DNA of 64,000 nt from Olleya sediminilitoris (GCF_016785945.1 NZ_JAEMEF010000001.1:1-64000), one strand, 5' to 3'. Counted from the stretch's first letter, positions 50,478 to 60,851 are shown. Numbers and translations: made by a program. Notes: generated from the sequence alone by a model not told the origin.

Positions 50478-51484
50478 TATTGCTTAAATACTACACTTGA
50501 TTTATTTTTTTCAACCTTCAAAAATACCTCACGTCCTAAAATTAAAGCTCTGTTATCTTTTTCATGTCCTGCAGGCATATTAAAAGCCACAGGAAAATCA
50601 TACTCTGACAAAACATCTAAAATAAGTTGCTCTACTGAAGTTCCCCAAAGGGTTGTATTCTTTCTCATTTTACTCATATCTCCCACTAAAACTCCTGCAC
50701 AGTCATTAAAATAACCTGCTCGTTTTAGACTTTGTAACATTCTATCGATATGGTATTTGTATTCACCTATTTCTTCAATAAACAAAATTTTACCTTTAGT
50801 ATCTATGCTTTCTTTTGAGCCCAACATGGTGTGTAAAATAGTTAAATTCCCACCAACTAATGCTCCATTGGCATCTCCAGTTTTGTTATAGTTTGATCCT
50901 TTTAAAGTATAATTTAAGGGTTTACCAAAAAGGGTGTTTTTAAAAGTTGCAATACTTTGTTGTATATCGGACAAATCTGTTGGAAGACTAACACACATTA
51001 TAGCGTGTAAGGTTTGTACTCCTAAAATGTGAATTTGATTGTGTAGTGCAGTAATATCACTATAACCAATTAACCATTTAGGTTGTTTTAAAAACTTATT
51101 GTAATCTAATTTATCCAGTATTCTAACTGTACCATAGCCACCACGTGCAGACCAAATGGCTTTTATTTTTGGGTCGTCTAATGCCATTTGAAAGTCTTCA
51201 CATCTCTCTTGATCTGTTCCAGCAAAATGATCGGCTTGATTATATATGTTTTTACCAATCACAACATGCAATTGCCAGCTTTCTAAAAGTTTTTTTGCCC
51301 TATTAACTTCATCGTTTCTATTTTTTAAAACTCCAGAAGGTGCAACAATAGCAACAGTGTCTCCTGCTTTTAAATAAGGTGGCTGTATCAATTTTGTTTC
51401 GGTTTTGTTTTGTGCTGACGTTGTTTTATTTCCTAAGAAAAAAACGATACCACACAACAGTAATAGTATTCTTTTTTTTGACAT
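50477..51484 (-). CDS. LD-carboxypeptidase (S66 family)
   Basis: 335 residues. N-terminal signal MSKKRILLLLCGIVFF ending SAQ, so exported to the periplasm. S66 features: VAIVAPSGVL near residue 50, active-site Ser in LIGYSDITALHN, and the Glu/His region IEEIGEYKYHIDRML and MPAGH. These enzymes trim the terminal D-Ala of the tetrapeptide during murein recycling. I chose Met at 51484 over one at 51499 because the signal peptide is complete from there. Followed by yraN with one-base overlap. Confidence 0.92.
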   Translation of the reverse strand: MSKKRILLLLCGIVFFLGNKTTSAQNKTETKLIQPPYLKAGDTVAIVAPSGVLKNRNDEVNRAKKLLESWQLHVVIGKNIYNQADHFAGTDQERCEDFQMALDDPKIKAIWSARGGYGTVRILDKLDYNKFLKQPKWLIGYSDITALHNQIHILGVQTLHAIMCVSLPTDLSDIQQSIATFKNTLFGKPLNYTLKGSNYNKTGDANGALVGGNLTILHTMLGSKESIDTKGKILFIEEIGEYKYHIDRMLQSLKRAGYFNDCAGVLVGDMSKMRKNTTLWGTSVEQLILDVLSEYDFPVAFNMPAGHEKDNRALILGREVFLKVEKNKSSVVFKQ

Positions 51485-51535
51485 AGTGTAAATGTACAAG
51501 ATATTTGATAAAATAAACGAATATGGTTTTATTGG

Positions 51536-52165
51536 TTAATTATAAATTTTATGAAAACCAAAACTATAATTAAATCCAAAACCCACATGAGTAACTTTGC
51601 CAAAATTACCATATAATTTAAATCCAAATGAACGACTAAAAGCAGTAGGTCTACCTATTGGGATTAATCCATAAAAAAGCCTGAATCTATTTTTATCCTT
51701 TTTAAAAAACTTGTAATTAATTTCAAATGGAACTCCGATATAATGCTCTTTTTCTCTATATTTTAAACCCTCTATTTTATACCTATTTATTAAAGTATTA
51801 CTGGAGATACCTGCAGATAGACTTAAAGAAGATCCATCATAAACAAAACGCTTACCATAAAGCAAACCATATTCGTTTAAAGAATTTCCATTAATATATG
51901 CTGGAAATAAAAATGCTTTAGACAAACCTCTATTTCTATTTACATTTTTACTAGCTATGTATAAGTTTCTAAATGTAAAAAGATTGTTCCCTTTCTGATA
52001 ATTTCCAGTATATCCAAGTGATAACCCTTCAAAATTAACTCCAGAATATCCTAAAAAAACTTCAAAATAAGCTATAGGGTTGTTATAGTCTATTTTAATT
52101 TCTTCTTGAGAAAATGAAAACTTAATAAAAATCAATATTATAATTAAAGCTAAATAGGTTTTCAT
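51536..52165 (-). CDS. Hypothetical outer-membrane beta-barrel-like protein
   Basis: 209 residues. Signal peptide ending FSFSQ, then alternating hydrophobic/polar strands rich in Gly, Tyr and Phe (YFEVFLGYSGVNFEGLSLGY, LYGKRFVYDGSSLSLSAG) and a C-terminal strand FGFNYSFGFHKIYN. This looks like a small outer-membrane barrel. No named family is recognised. Position: between an LD-carboxypeptidase gene and divergent metG. Confidence 0.7.
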   Translation of the reverse strand: MKTYLALIIILIFIKFSFSQEEIKIDYNNPIAYFEVFLGYSGVNFEGLSLGYTGNYQKGNNLFTFRNLYIASKNVNRNRGLSKAFLFPAYINGNSLNEYGLLYGKRFVYDGSSLSLSAGISSNTLINRYKIEGLKYREKEHYIGVPFEINYKFFKKDKNRFRLFYGLIPIGRPTAFSRSFGFKLYGNFGKVTHVGFGFNYSFGFHKIYN

Positions 52166-52246
52166 AGTTTTTTCTCAAATTTATCAAAAAATATACGTTT
52201 TTAATAAATCTGATTTAAAGAATACATTATTAAAAAACATAATGAT

Positions 52247-52254
52247 TATTTTTG
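52247..52254 (+). promoter_or_regulatory. -7 box of metG
   Basis: TATTTTTG, a full TAnnTTTG match, 19 bases before the metG start. No clear -33 box. Confidence 0.6.
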
Positions 52255-52273
52255 CTCCAAAACAGAACGCCAC

Positions 52274-54331
52274 ATGCCTAAAGATTCAAAAAGATATACA
52301 ATTACAGCAGCCTTACCTTATACTAATGGTCCAATACATATTGGTCATTTAGCAGGTGTTTATGTTCCTGCAGATATTTATGCTAGATACAAAAGATTAA
52401 CAGGTAACGATGTTGCTTTTATTTGCGGAAGTGATGAGCATGGTGTACCAATTACTATTAAAGCTAAAAAAGAAGGGGTTACACCTCAACAAATTGTAGA
52501 TCGCTATCATAAAATCATTAAGGATTCTTTTGAAGAATTTGGAATAACTTTTGACAACTATTCTCGTACTTCAGCAAAAATCCATCATGATACTGCTTCT
52601 GAGTTTTTCAAAACTTTGTACGATAAAAACGAATTTGTTGAAGAAGTCTCAGAACAATTATATGACGCAGAAGCTAACCAATTTTTAGCAGACAGATTTG
52701 TAATAGGGACTTGTCCAAAATGCGGTAATGAAGAGAGCTATGGTGACCAATGCGAAAAATGTGGTACCTCACATAATGCAACAGATTTAATAAACCCTAA
52801 ATCTGCAATTACTGGTAATGTACCTACTTTAAAAGAAACTAAACATTGGTTTTTACCTTTAAATAAACATGAAGCATTTTTACGTGAGTGGATACTCGAA
52901 GGTCATAAAAAAGATTGGAAACCTAACGTATATGGTCAAGTTAAATCATGGATTGATGACGGGTTAAGACCACGTGCTGTAACTAGAGATTTAGATTGGG
53001 GAATTCCAGTACCTGTTCCTGGAGGAGAAGGAAAAGTATTATACGTATGGTTTGATGCGCCAATTGGTTACATATCCTCTACTAAAGAATGGGCTGCAAG
53101 AGAAGGTAAAGATTGGGAACCATACTGGAAAGATCAAGACACAAAATTAGTACATTTTATTGGTAAGGATAATATTGTGTTTCATTGTATTATATTTCCT
53201 GCAATGTTAAAAGCAGAAGGCAGCTATATATTACCTGATAATGTACCTGCTAACGAATTTTTAAATCTTGAAGGCAACAAGTTATCGACCTCAAAAAATT
53301 GGGCAGTTTGGTTACCAGAATATTTAAAAGACTTCCCTAATCAGCAAGACGTTTTGCGTTATGCTTTAACTGCTAATGCCCCAGAAAGTAAAGACAACGA
53401 TTTTACCTGGAAAGATTTTCAAGCTAGAAACAACAACGAGTTAGTAGCCATCTTTGGTAACTTTATCAACCGTGTTGTAGTTTTAACCAATAAATACTAT
53501 GAAGGTATTGTACCAACACCTTCAGAGTTTGAAGCTATTGACCAAGAGACTTTAGCAACCGTTAAAGCTTATCCAGCTGTTATTGAAAGCTCTTTAGAGC
53601 GCTACCGTTTTAGAGAAGCTGGTCAAGAATTAATGAATCTTGCTAGACTTGGAAACAAATATTTAGCAGATGAAGAACCTTGGAAACTTGTTAAAACTGA
53701 CGAAGCTAGAACTAAAACCATCATGTATGTTGCGTTGCAAATTGCAAGTGCATTGGCTACTTTATCAGAACCATTTTTACCATTTACATCTACTAAACTT
53801 AAAAACATATTAAATACAAACACTAATGTTTGGAGTGACATAGCAACCAAAGACATCTTACTTCCTGCTACACACCAAATTGGTAAAGGTGAATTATTAT
53901 TTAGTAAAATTGAAGATGCCACAATCCAACTTCAGCTAGATAAATTAGAAGCTAGCAAAAAAGCAAATGAAGCTGCTAATAAAGTAGTCGAACCTCAAAA
54001 AGAAGAAATTACTTTTGACGATTTTACAAAATTAGATTTACGTGTCGGAACGATTTTAGAAGCCGAAAAAATGCTTAAAGCAAAAAAATTATTAGTTTTA
54101 AAAGTAGACACAGGCATTGACGTACGTACTATTGTATCCGGAATTGCAGAACATTTTAAACCAGAAGATGTAATTGGTAAAAAAGTTACCGTTTTAGTTA
54201 ACCTTGCTCCAAGAAAATTACGTGGTGTAGAAAGTCAAGGTATGATTTTAATGACTGAGAATGCTGAAGGCGCATTAGTGTTTGTAAACCCTGACGATGC
54301 TTCAGTAAACAATGGATTACATATTAGTTAA
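52274..54331 (+). CDS. metG: Methionyl-tRNA synthetase with C-terminal tRNA-binding domain
   Basis: 685 residues. Class I motif PIHIGHLAG (about 20-28), zinc-binding CPKC and CEKC in the connective peptide (about 153-171), and KMSKS loop variant LSTSKNW. From about residue 575 a Trbp111/EMAP-like tRNA-binding OB domain follows ([18 protein letters not shown]). Charges initiator and elongator tRNA-Met. Transcribed alone from its own promoter. Confidence 0.96.
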   Translation: MPKDSKRYTITAALPYTNGPIHIGHLAGVYVPADIYARYKRLTGNDVAFICGSDEHGVPITIKAKKEGVTPQQIVDRYHKIIKDSFEEFGITFDNYSRTSAKIHHDTASEFFKTLYDKNEFVEEVSEQLYDAEANQFLADRFVIGTCPKCGNEESYGDQCEKCGTSHNATDLINPKSAITGNVPTLKETKHWFLPLNKHEAFLREWILEGHKKDWKPNVYGQVKSWIDDGLRPRAVTRDLDWGIPVPVPGGEGKVLYVWFDAPIGYISSTKEWAAREGKDWEPYWKDQDTKLVHFIGKDNIVFHCIIFPAMLKAEGSYILPDNVPANEFLNLEGNKLSTSKNWAVWLPEYLKDFPNQQDVLRYALTANAPESKDNDFTWKDFQARNNNELVAIFGNFINRVVVLTNKYYEGIVPTPSEFEAIDQETLATVKAYPAVIESSLERYRFREAGQELMNLARLGNKYLADEEPWKLVKTDEARTKTIMYVALQIASALATLSEPFLPFTSTKLKNILNTNTNVWSDIATKDILLPATHQIGKGELLFSKIEDATIQLQLDKLEASKKANEAANKVVEPQKEEITFDDFTKLDLRVGTILEAEKMLKAKKLLVLKVDTGIDVRTIVSGIAEHFKPEDVIGKKVTVLVNLAPRKLRGVESQGMILMTENAEGALVFVNPDDASVNNGLHIS

Positions 54332-54405
54332 TTTTTTTCTATCTAAAATGGAAATTATATAATGCATGAAAACAATCATGTAATATAAAATATCAAAGAC
54401 GGTTA

Positions 54406-54413
54406 TATCTTTG
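54406..54413 (+). promoter_or_regulatory. -7 box of the lipoprotein-OmpA pair
   Basis: TATCTTTG, a full consensus match, 23 bases before the ATG at 54437. Confidence 0.7.
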
Positions 54414-54436
54414 TATCATAATTAAAAACTAATATT

Positions 54437-54907
54437 ATGAAACAAATTATAACCGTCTTATTTTTGAGTCTACTTTTTAGTTGTGGATCAACTAAAGTCG
54501 TAAGAGAATCAAGAAAAACCATAAAAGGGTCATGGGTATTAAACTCGATTAACTACAGTCAACCCGGAACATATAATGTCACACTTTTAAACGATACTTC
54601 AAAAGAGTGTTTTGAACAAAGTACATGGCAGTTTATACCAAATAACTACTCTGGTATATATACTATAAACAATGCTAATTGTAATGCAGGTGAAAGATAT
54701 TTTAACTTTACAATCCAAGAAGTAGATCAAACTACAGGTTTATACAGTTTTTTATTAAAGCCTACTGACGCCAAAGGTAAAAGTGATACTAATCAAGGTT
54801 TCAGATTAACCTTAGCACAATTATCAGAAACTAATATGAGATGGGAACAAACCTTAACGGTGGACGGTAAACCATTTACCATTAACATGAACTTTATAAA
54901 ACAATAA
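54437..54907 (+). CDS. Lipocalin-like lipoprotein
   Basis: 156 residues. Lipobox LLFSCGST with Cys at about residue 16, then a lipocalin-like start IKGSWVLNSINYS, with paired cysteines in KECFEQ and NANCNAG. Beta-rich throughout. Five bases separate its stop from the OmpA-type gene, so they form an operon and both products are envelope lipoproteins. Ligand unknown. Confidence 0.82.
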   Translation: MKQIITVLFLSLLFSCGSTKVVRESRKTIKGSWVLNSINYSQPGTYNVTLLNDTSKECFEQSTWQFIPNNYSGIYTINNANCNAGERYFNFTIQEVDQTTGLYSFLLKPTDAKGKSDTNQGFRLTLAQLSETNMRWEQTLTVDGKPFTINMNFIKQ

Positions 54908-54912
54908 TCACT

Positions 54913-55617
54913 ATGAAAACTATAATAAAAAATATATCAACAAGTGCTTTAGCTATACTTTTAATTACAAGTGTATCTAGCTGTAGCAGTGTACAAAACG
55001 CAAACAACAAACAAAAAGGAGCAGTAATTGGAGCTACAGGAGGAGCCATTCTTGGTGCCATAATTGGTAACAATGTTGGTAAAGGTGGTAATGGAGAGTT
55101 AGGCGCTGTTATTGGTGGTGTTGTAGGTGGTGGAGCTGGTGTGCTTATCGGAAATAAAATGGACAAACAAGCGCAACAAATTGAAGAAGAAATTCCTGGT
55201 GCAGTTGTAGAGCGTGTTGATGACGGAATTGTAATAACTTTTGATGAAAATAGTGGTGTATATTTTGACACTGCTAAGTACAATGTTAATACAGCATCAC
55301 AAACTAGTTTAAACAAATTAGTCTCTGTATTTAAAGAGTATCCAGACACAAACATATTAGTAGTTGGTCATACAGACAGTGTTGGTAGCGAAGAAAGTAA
55401 CATGACATTATCAAAAAACCGAGCATATGCTGTTACAAATTACTTGACAAACCAAGGTTTAAGTAGCAGTCGTTTTACAACCAACTGGTTTGGAGAAACC
55501 CAACCATTAAATGATAATAGTACAGCCGAAGGACGTGCAAAAAACAGACGTGTAAATGTCGCTATTTTACCAAATGAAAAAATGATTAACGACGCACAAC
55601 AAGAAACTCAAAATTAA
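54913..55617 (+). CDS. OmpA-family lipoprotein with glycine-zipper region
   Basis: 234 residues. Lipobox VSSCSS (Cys about residue 24), a glycine-zipper segment (about 36-85: GAVIGATGGAILGAIIGNNVG), then an OmpA C-terminal peptidoglycan-binding domain (about 110-225) with VVGHTDSVGSEESNMTLSKNRAYAV and GEGRAKNRRV-like NSTAEGRAKNRRVNV. It probably anchors the outer membrane to murein. Ends at the terminator at 55670-55704. Confidence 0.9.
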   Translation: MKTIIKNISTSALAILLITSVSSCSSVQNANNKQKGAVIGATGGAILGAIIGNNVGKGGNGELGAVIGGVVGGGAGVLIGNKMDKQAQQIEEEIPGAVVERVDDGIVITFDENSGVYFDTAKYNVNTASQTSLNKLVSVFKEYPDTNILVVGHTDSVGSEESNMTLSKNRAYAVTNYLTNQGLSSSRFTTNWFGETQPLNDNSTAEGRAKNRRVNVAILPNEKMINDAQQETQN

Positions 55618-55669
55618 TATAATTCTTTATAAAAATATTCGGAAAATTAAACTGAGTTAGATATATTAC

Positions 55670-55704
55670 AAGACCTTATTTATTAAAAAATAAGGTCTTT
55701 TTTT
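55670..55704 (+). terminator. Intrinsic terminator directly before tex
   Basis: AAGACCTTATTT and AAATAAGGTCTT form a 12-base stem followed by seven T. The T tract runs up to the ATG of tex at 55705, so the tex start codon is the first base after the terminator. Confidence 0.9.
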
Positions 55705-57825
55705 ATGCTTATAAACTATATAATTTCCAAAACCAAACTGCCAAAATCCTCAGTTCAAAACACCATTGACTTACTTAACCAAGATGCTACAATTCCATTT
55801 ATTTCTAGATATCGAAAAGAAGTAACTGGAAATCTAGATGAAGTACAGATTGGAGATATCGTAAAATATAAGGAAGAATTTGAAACTTTAGAAAAACGTA
55901 AAATCACAATTTTAAAAGCTTTAGATGAACAATCAGTCTTAACCGAAGATTTAAAAGCTAAAGTTGAATCCTGTATAGACCTAATTACTCTAGAGGATTT
56001 ATATTTACCCTATAAAAAAAGTAGAAAAACCAAAGCTGAAACTGCACGTAAAAACGGCTTAGAGCCATTAGCAAAAATCATCATGAGTCAAAACGCAAAT
56101 GATGTAGAAACCATTGCTTTTAAATACGTTAAAGGTGATATTACTACAGTTGATGATGCTTTAGAAGGTGCACGACATATTATTGCTGAGTGGATTAATG
56201 AACGTACAGACATTCGTAATAACTTGCGTAAGCAACTGGAGCGTCATGCCATGATTTCCACGACAGTGGTAAAAACAAAAAAAGACGATGAAAACGCTCA
56301 AAAATTTAGAGATTATTTTGAATGGGAAGAAGCATTAGGTCGCATACCTTCACACAGGCTTTTGGCAATTTTAAGAGCTGAAAAAGAAGGTTTTATTAGA
56401 GTTAAAATTGAAATAGATAAAATTAAAGCGTTAGAAAACATTGATCGCAAAATTATAAAAAGTGACAATGCTTGTGCTGACCAATTAGAGCTTGCAATAA
56501 GCGATGCTTATAAGCGTTTACTGTTTCCGTCATTAAGCAATGAAGCACTACAAAACGCCAAAGAAAAAGCAGACCAATCTGCTATAAGTGTTTTTGCTAA
56601 AAACTTAAAACAATTATTATTAGGTTCGCCTTTAGGCGAAAAAAGAGTACTTGCTATAGATCCTGGTTTTAGATCAGGTTGTAAAGTAGTGTGTTTGGAT
56701 GCACAAGGTACTTTATTGCATAATGAAAACATCTACCCTCATGCTCCTAAAAACGATAGCATTGGTGCTATGAAAAAATTAGCAACTTTAACTGAATCCT
56801 ATAATATTGACGCTATTGCTATAGGAAACGGAACAGCATCTAGAGAAACAGAAGCTTTAGTAAAAAAAGTACATTTCAAAAATGACATTCAAGTCTTTGT
56901 GGTTAGTGAGGCTGGAGCAAGTATTTACTCGGCTTCAAAGATAGCTAGGGACGAGTTTCCTGATTACGACGTTACCGTAAGAGGATCTGTATCTATTGGA
57001 CGTCGTTTACAAGACCCTTTAGCTGAGCTGGTAAAGATTGATGCCAAGTCTATTGGTGTTGGACAATACCAACATGATGTTGATCAAAATAAACTACAAA
57101 AACAATTAGATATTGTTGTTGAAAATTGTGTTAACAGTGTTGGTGTTAATATCAATACAGCAAGCACCTCTTTATTAAGTTATGTGTCTGGAATTGGTCC
57201 TAAATTAGCCGAAAATATTTTTAAATTCAGAGCTGAGAATGGTGTTTTTAAAAGTAGAAATGATATAAAAAAGGTTCCACGTCTAGGTGCTAAAGCATTT
57301 GAGCAAGGTGCAGCCTTTTTAAGAATTAGGGAACCTAAAAACCCATTAGACGATTCTGCTGTACACCCAGAAAGCTATACTATTGTTAAAAACATGGCTA
57401 AAGATTTAAGAGTAACTTTAAATGATTTAATTGGGAACAAAGAACTACTAAAAAAAATAGATTTAAAAAACTATTGCTCTGATACTGTAGGATTACTAAC
57501 ATTAGAAGACATTATAAAAGAACTTGAAAAACCAGGTTTAGATATTAGAGAGGAAGCTAAAGTCTTTACTTTTAATCAAAATATTAAAACCATTAACGAT
57601 TTAGCGTCAGGACAATTATTACCAGGTATAGTTAATAATATTACCAATTTTGGTTGTTTTGTTGATGTTGGTATTAAAGAAAGTGGATTAATACATGTTT
57701 CTAATTTATCGGATAGCTTTGTTAAGGATGTAAATGAGCATGTCCATTTACACCAACAGGTTATTGTCAAAGTTTTAGAGGTTGATGTTACTAGAAAAAG
57801 GATTCAATTACAATTACATAAATAA
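55705..57825 (+). CDS. tex: Tex-family RNA-binding transcription accessory protein
   Basis: 706 residues. N-terminal Tex helices with TIPFISRYRKEVTGNLDEVQI (about 30-50), a YqgF-like RNase H-fold domain (about 310-430: VLAIDPGFRSGCKVV), helix-hairpin-helix segments (VGVNINTAS ... YVSGIGPKLAENI), and a C-terminal S1 RNA-binding domain (about 630-706). The start is set by homology and sits against the preceding terminator. Terminator downstream at 57829-57866. Confidence 0.95.
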   Translation: MLINYIISKTKLPKSSVQNTIDLLNQDATIPFISRYRKEVTGNLDEVQIGDIVKYKEEFETLEKRKITILKALDEQSVLTEDLKAKVESCIDLITLEDLYLPYKKSRKTKAETARKNGLEPLAKIIMSQNANDVETIAFKYVKGDITTVDDALEGARHIIAEWINERTDIRNNLRKQLERHAMISTTVVKTKKDDENAQKFRDYFEWEEALGRIPSHRLLAILRAEKEGFIRVKIEIDKIKALENIDRKIIKSDNACADQLELAISDAYKRLLFPSLSNEALQNAKEKADQSAISVFAKNLKQLLLGSPLGEKRVLAIDPGFRSGCKVVCLDAQGTLLHNENIYPHAPKNDSIGAMKKLATLTESYNIDAIAIGNGTASRETEALVKKVHFKNDIQVFVVSEAGASIYSASKIARDEFPDYDVTVRGSVSIGRRLQDPLAELVKIDAKSIGVGQYQHDVDQNKLQKQLDIVVENCVNSVGVNINTASTSLLSYVSGIGPKLAENIFKFRAENGVFKSRNDIKKVPRLGAKAFEQGAAFLRIREPKNPLDDSAVHPESYTIVKNMAKDLRVTLNDLIGNKELLKKIDLKNYCSDTVGLLTLEDIIKELEKPGLDIREEAKVFTFNQNIKTINDLASGQLLPGIVNNITNFGCFVDVGIKESGLIHVSNLSDSFVKDVNEHVHLHQQVIVKVLEVDVTRKRIQLQLHK

Positions 57826-57828
57826 CAA

Positions 57829-57866
57829 AAAAAAGCATCAACCTTATATAAGATTGATGCTTTTTA
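57829..57866. terminator. Terminator between tex and the convergent membrane-protein gene
   Basis: AAAAAGCATCAA and TTGATGCTTTTT pair around an inner palindrome CTTATATAAG. A and T tracts on both sides allow bidirectional use. Confidence 0.88.
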
Positions 57867-57883
57867 ATTTTAAACAACCTGCT

Positions 57884-58384
57884 TTATGACGCTTGTTTTA
57901 AAGTAATAGCTTTAGATAAATTAGTCTCAATTATGTCATGCCAATTTTGGATACGTTTGGCTTCATAATCTTCAATAAAAGCTTCATCTGCATCAAAAAA
58001 AGATAATATTAAAGCTTCCTTTTTAGACGATACAAACTGTAATTTTAGATCTAAATGTTTTAAATGTGAGGCTTTATCTTTTCCTTTTTGATAATCTGAT
58101 ATAATCTCACAAGACTTGACTTGAGTTAAATCTATGGTTTTTAATACATTAATTTCATCTTTAAAATGAACATAAGATAGCATGTTTTGGTTTTCGGCGA
58201 AAGCCAAAAATTTATTATTCCAAGTTTCGGACATAGTATACTTTAACCCATTGGAAAGTAATAGTTTTTCGGCTTTATGTTTTGTTTTTGTTTTGCTATT
58301 TAATCCTTTAAATACAAATATAAAAAAAGGGACTAATACGCTTAAAACTAATAACATAGATAGTAGTGTGAATGATAATTTCAT
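57884..58384 (-). CDS. Hypothetical single-span membrane protein
   Basis: 166 residues from the Met at 58384, chosen because a longer frame to 58423 adds only AT-rich sequence. One membrane segment at about 5-27 and a basic stretch after it, then a soluble beta/alpha domain, with FENQNMLSYVHFKDEINVLKTIDLTQVKSCEIISDYQ resembling a small PH-like fold only in outline. No named family recognised. Position between tex and a secreted hypothetical gene gives no clue. Confidence 0.7.
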   Translation of the reverse strand: MKLSFTLLSMLLVLSVLVPFFIFVFKGLNSKTKTKHKAEKLLLSNGLKYTMSETWNNKFLAFAENQNMLSYVHFKDEINVLKTIDLTQVKSCEIISDYQKGKDKASHLKHLDLKLQFVSSKKEALILSFFDADEAFIEDYEAKRIQNWHDIIETNLSKAITLKQAS

Positions 58385-58477
58385 GGTTTTGATTTTTAAA
58401 TTTAATGTATAATACATCAACACAAAATCTTAATTTTAAAGACTAGTGTTGCAACAGTTGCGTTAAACGTATTGTGT

Positions 58478-58822
58478 TTAAGTAAACCAATGAAATGGGT
58501 AAATAATCTGTTTTTTTGGTAATCCTACAGCAATACTATTGCTGGATTTTTGATATAATAAAACAGTATTTTGTTGTGTTTTATTTACCGTTTTAACCAA
58601 TGCATACTGCTTGTAAAATGAGGTATTATCTTCTAACTGCAGGTTAACAGATAACTCAATATCAGAATTTACAATTATACCTTGCGAGTCTAATGAAGGA
58701 CTAGCTTGAACGGTATGTTGCGGAAAAGTATGCTGTACAACATTAGCATCTTTACCTTCTGAGAAGAAGATAGTAGAGACACTTAATAAAAGCGTTATAA
58801 CTAAAAAGTTAAGCTTTGACAT
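58478..58822 (-). CDS. Hypothetical secreted protein
   Basis: 114 residues with a signal peptide (about 1-22). The remainder is polar with many Thr, Ser and Gln and no cysteines, ending YPFHWFT. No domain is recognised. It could be a short envelope protein. Frame use and its signal peptide make it a real gene more likely than not. Confidence 0.65.
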   Translation of the reverse strand: MSKLNFLVITLLLSVSTIFFSEGKDANVVQHTFPQHTVQASPSLDSQGIIVNSDIELSVNLQLEDNTSFYKQYALVKTVNKTQQNTVLLYQKSSNSIAVGLPKKQIIYPFHWFT

Positions 58823-58950
58823 TATTATACTTTTGTTTGATTGACAAAGGTATAACTTATCTTGTTAAGAGTGTCTTAAAGTTTTTAAATCGGCTTAATT
58901 GCTTTTAAAACTTGGAAGCCTTAAATTTAAAGTTTTAAACTACTTTTTGA

Positions 58951-59856
58951 ATGCTAAAAATAGCTTACCATCCTATTTACTGTCATCCGTTGCCTGAAAA
59001 ACATCGGTTTCCGATGATAAAATATCAATTATTACCTGAACAATTATTGCATGAAGGCACTTGTATTGAAGCTAACTTTTTTGAACCTAACAGAATGATT
59101 GATGAAGCTCCTATTTTAGCTGTACACGACCCTGAGTATTTTTACGATTTACTAAATATTACTTTAGATCAACGTGCTGCACGTAAAATTGGTTTCCCGT
59201 TGAGTGAGGTTTTGATAGAAAGAGAAATTACTATTGCTGATGGTACTATAAAAGCCAGCCAATTTGCATTACAACATGGTATTGCTATGAATATTGCTGG
59301 AGGTACACACCATGCTTATAGCAATCGTGGTGAAGCTTTTTGCATGTTAAACGACCAAGCAATTGGTGCAAGATACCTCCAAAATAAAGGTCTAGCTAAT
59401 CGTATTTTAATTGTAGATTTGGATGTACACCAAGGTAATGGTACTGCCGAAATATTTAAAAATGATCCTTCTGTTTTTACATTTTCAATGCATGGAAAAC
59501 ACAATTATCCCTTTAAAAAAGAACAAAGTGACTTAGATATTGCTCTAGAAAACAATATTGCAGATACAGAGTATCTTTCAATTTTACAAAAAACATTACC
59601 TAAATTAATAACAGACTTTAAACCTGATTTTATCTATTATTTAAGTGGTGTTGACGTCATTAAAACAGATAAATTAGGTAAACTAGGTTTGACACTTGTT
59701 GGTTGCAAAGCTAGAGATCAATTTGTTTTAAACACCTGTAAAACAAACAACATTCCTGTTATGTGCAGTATGGGTGGAGGCTATAGTCCTGACATAAAAA
59801 CCATTGTAGATGCACATGCCAATACCTATAGATTAGCTCAGGATATTTATTTTTAA
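58951..59856 (+). CDS. Histone-deacetylase-family protein (AcuC/acetylpolyamine amidohydrolase-like)
   Basis: 301 residues of the arginase/deacetylase fold. Zinc ligands are present: Asp and His in LIVDLDVHQGNGT and Asp in YLSGVDVIKTDKLG. The active-site HH pair is in NIAGGTHHAYSN, and the GGGYS loop near residue 275 supplies the transition-state Tyr. Family members deacetylate proteins such as acetyl-CoA synthetase or polyamines; substrate here is unknown. Neighbour: AraC regulator 37 bases downstream, same strand. Confidence 0.88.
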   Translation: MLKIAYHPIYCHPLPEKHRFPMIKYQLLPEQLLHEGTCIEANFFEPNRMIDEAPILAVHDPEYFYDLLNITLDQRAARKIGFPLSEVLIEREITIADGTIKASQFALQHGIAMNIAGGTHHAYSNRGEAFCMLNDQAIGARYLQNKGLANRILIVDLDVHQGNGTAEIFKNDPSVFTFSMHGKHNYPFKKEQSDLDIALENNIADTEYLSILQKTLPKLITDFKPDFIYYLSGVDVIKTDKLGKLGLTLVGCKARDQFVLNTCKTNNIPVMCSMGGGYSPDIKTIVDAHANTYRLAQDIYF

Positions 59857-59892
59857 TTGTAATTATTAGCAGCTTTTATAGACTATAAGTTT

Positions 59893-60720
59893 ATGCTAAA
59901 AACATTTACAGAATTTTCTACCAAAGGAACTTTAAAAATATCGGACCAAAGCCTTTTAAAAACATTTTCCAATTCAAAACAAATTGGCTTATACACCTTT
60001 ATTGTTACTAGAAATTCTAGTTTAGAGTTAATTGTAGATGGTGTACCACTAATTTTAAAACCACATCAAATTTTATCATTAACACCTATACAACAGCTAA
60101 AATATATAGCTGGAAAACAAAGTGTTGTTTATCAATTTAATCAAGAATTTTATTGCATTAAGGATCATGATAAAGAAGTTGGTTGTGCTGGTGTTTTGTT
60201 TTTTGGTAACGACAGCATTCCTGTTATTACGTTAAATACCATCGAGCAAGATAAATTTAATATGTTGCATGATATGTTTTTAGAAGAAATAGAAACACAA
60301 GATACTATACAAGCAGAAATGCTAAGGATGCTTTTGGCTAGGTTTATTATCAAAACTACCAGATTGCTTAAGACCGAAACTACAAGTGATGCCATTATTA
60401 AATCTACAGATGAAACTTTAAGACAATATAACTTATTAGTTGAAGCTCATTTTAAAAACGCACATCATGTAGGATTTTACGCGGACAAACTTAATAAATC
60501 TGCAAAAACACTATCCAATAGTTTTTCAAAATTCGGACAAAGTCCTCTAAAAATAATACATGAACGGTTAATTTTAGAAACTAAACGCCAACTAATGTAT
60601 ACGGACAAAACTGCCAAACAAATTGCTTATGATATTGGTTTTGAAGACGCCTCACATCTAAGCAGACTGTTTAAAAAACAAACAATGGTAACTATGTCAG
60701 AGTTTAAAAAAAACTTGTGA
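59893..60720 (+). CDS. AraC-family transcriptional regulator
   Basis: 275 residues. N-terminal cupin-like sensing half (about 20-130) and C-terminal double helix-turn-helix (about 180-275): KTLSNSFSKFGQSPLKIIHERLILETKRQL ... IAYDIGFEDASHLSRLFKKQ. Inducer unknown. Followed by a leader and two small genes (60852-61019, 61044-61433) that are candidates for its control. Confidence 0.92.
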   Translation: MLKTFTEFSTKGTLKISDQSLLKTFSNSKQIGLYTFIVTRNSSLELIVDGVPLILKPHQILSLTPIQQLKYIAGKQSVVYQFNQEFYCIKDHDKEVGCAGVLFFGNDSIPVITLNTIEQDKFNMLHDMFLEEIETQDTIQAEMLRMLLARFIIKTTRLLKTETTSDAIIKSTDETLRQYNLLVEAHFKNAHHVGFYADKLNKSAKTLSNSFSKFGQSPLKIIHERLILETKRQLMYTDKTAKQIAYDIGFEDASHLSRLFKKQTMVTMSEFKKNL

Positions 60721-60817
60721 GCTTTTTTTTTATAGATTTTAACTACAAAACTACTATTAGGGAAAAATAGACATGTAATAAGGTAATATTGTCGTTTTAA
60801 AACCTACTTCCCTATCG

Positions 60818-60825
60818 CATCTTTG
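60818..60825 (+). promoter_or_regulatory. Weak -7 box of the small peptide / cupredoxin-like pair
   Basis: CATCTTTG, one mismatch to TAnnTTTG, 27 bases before the ATG at 60852. No -33 box at the usual distance, consistent with activator-dependent transcription, for example by the AraC protein upstream (inference). Confidence 0.4.
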
Positions 60826-60851
60826 CAGTATAATAATTAAACACACGCAAG

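Noticed and set aside
54894-55355. 153-codon minus-strand frame with Pro/Ala-rich product opposite the OmpA gene
   Set aside because: It is the antisense of the glycine-zipper region (Gly codons read as Pro/Ala) and has no independent support.
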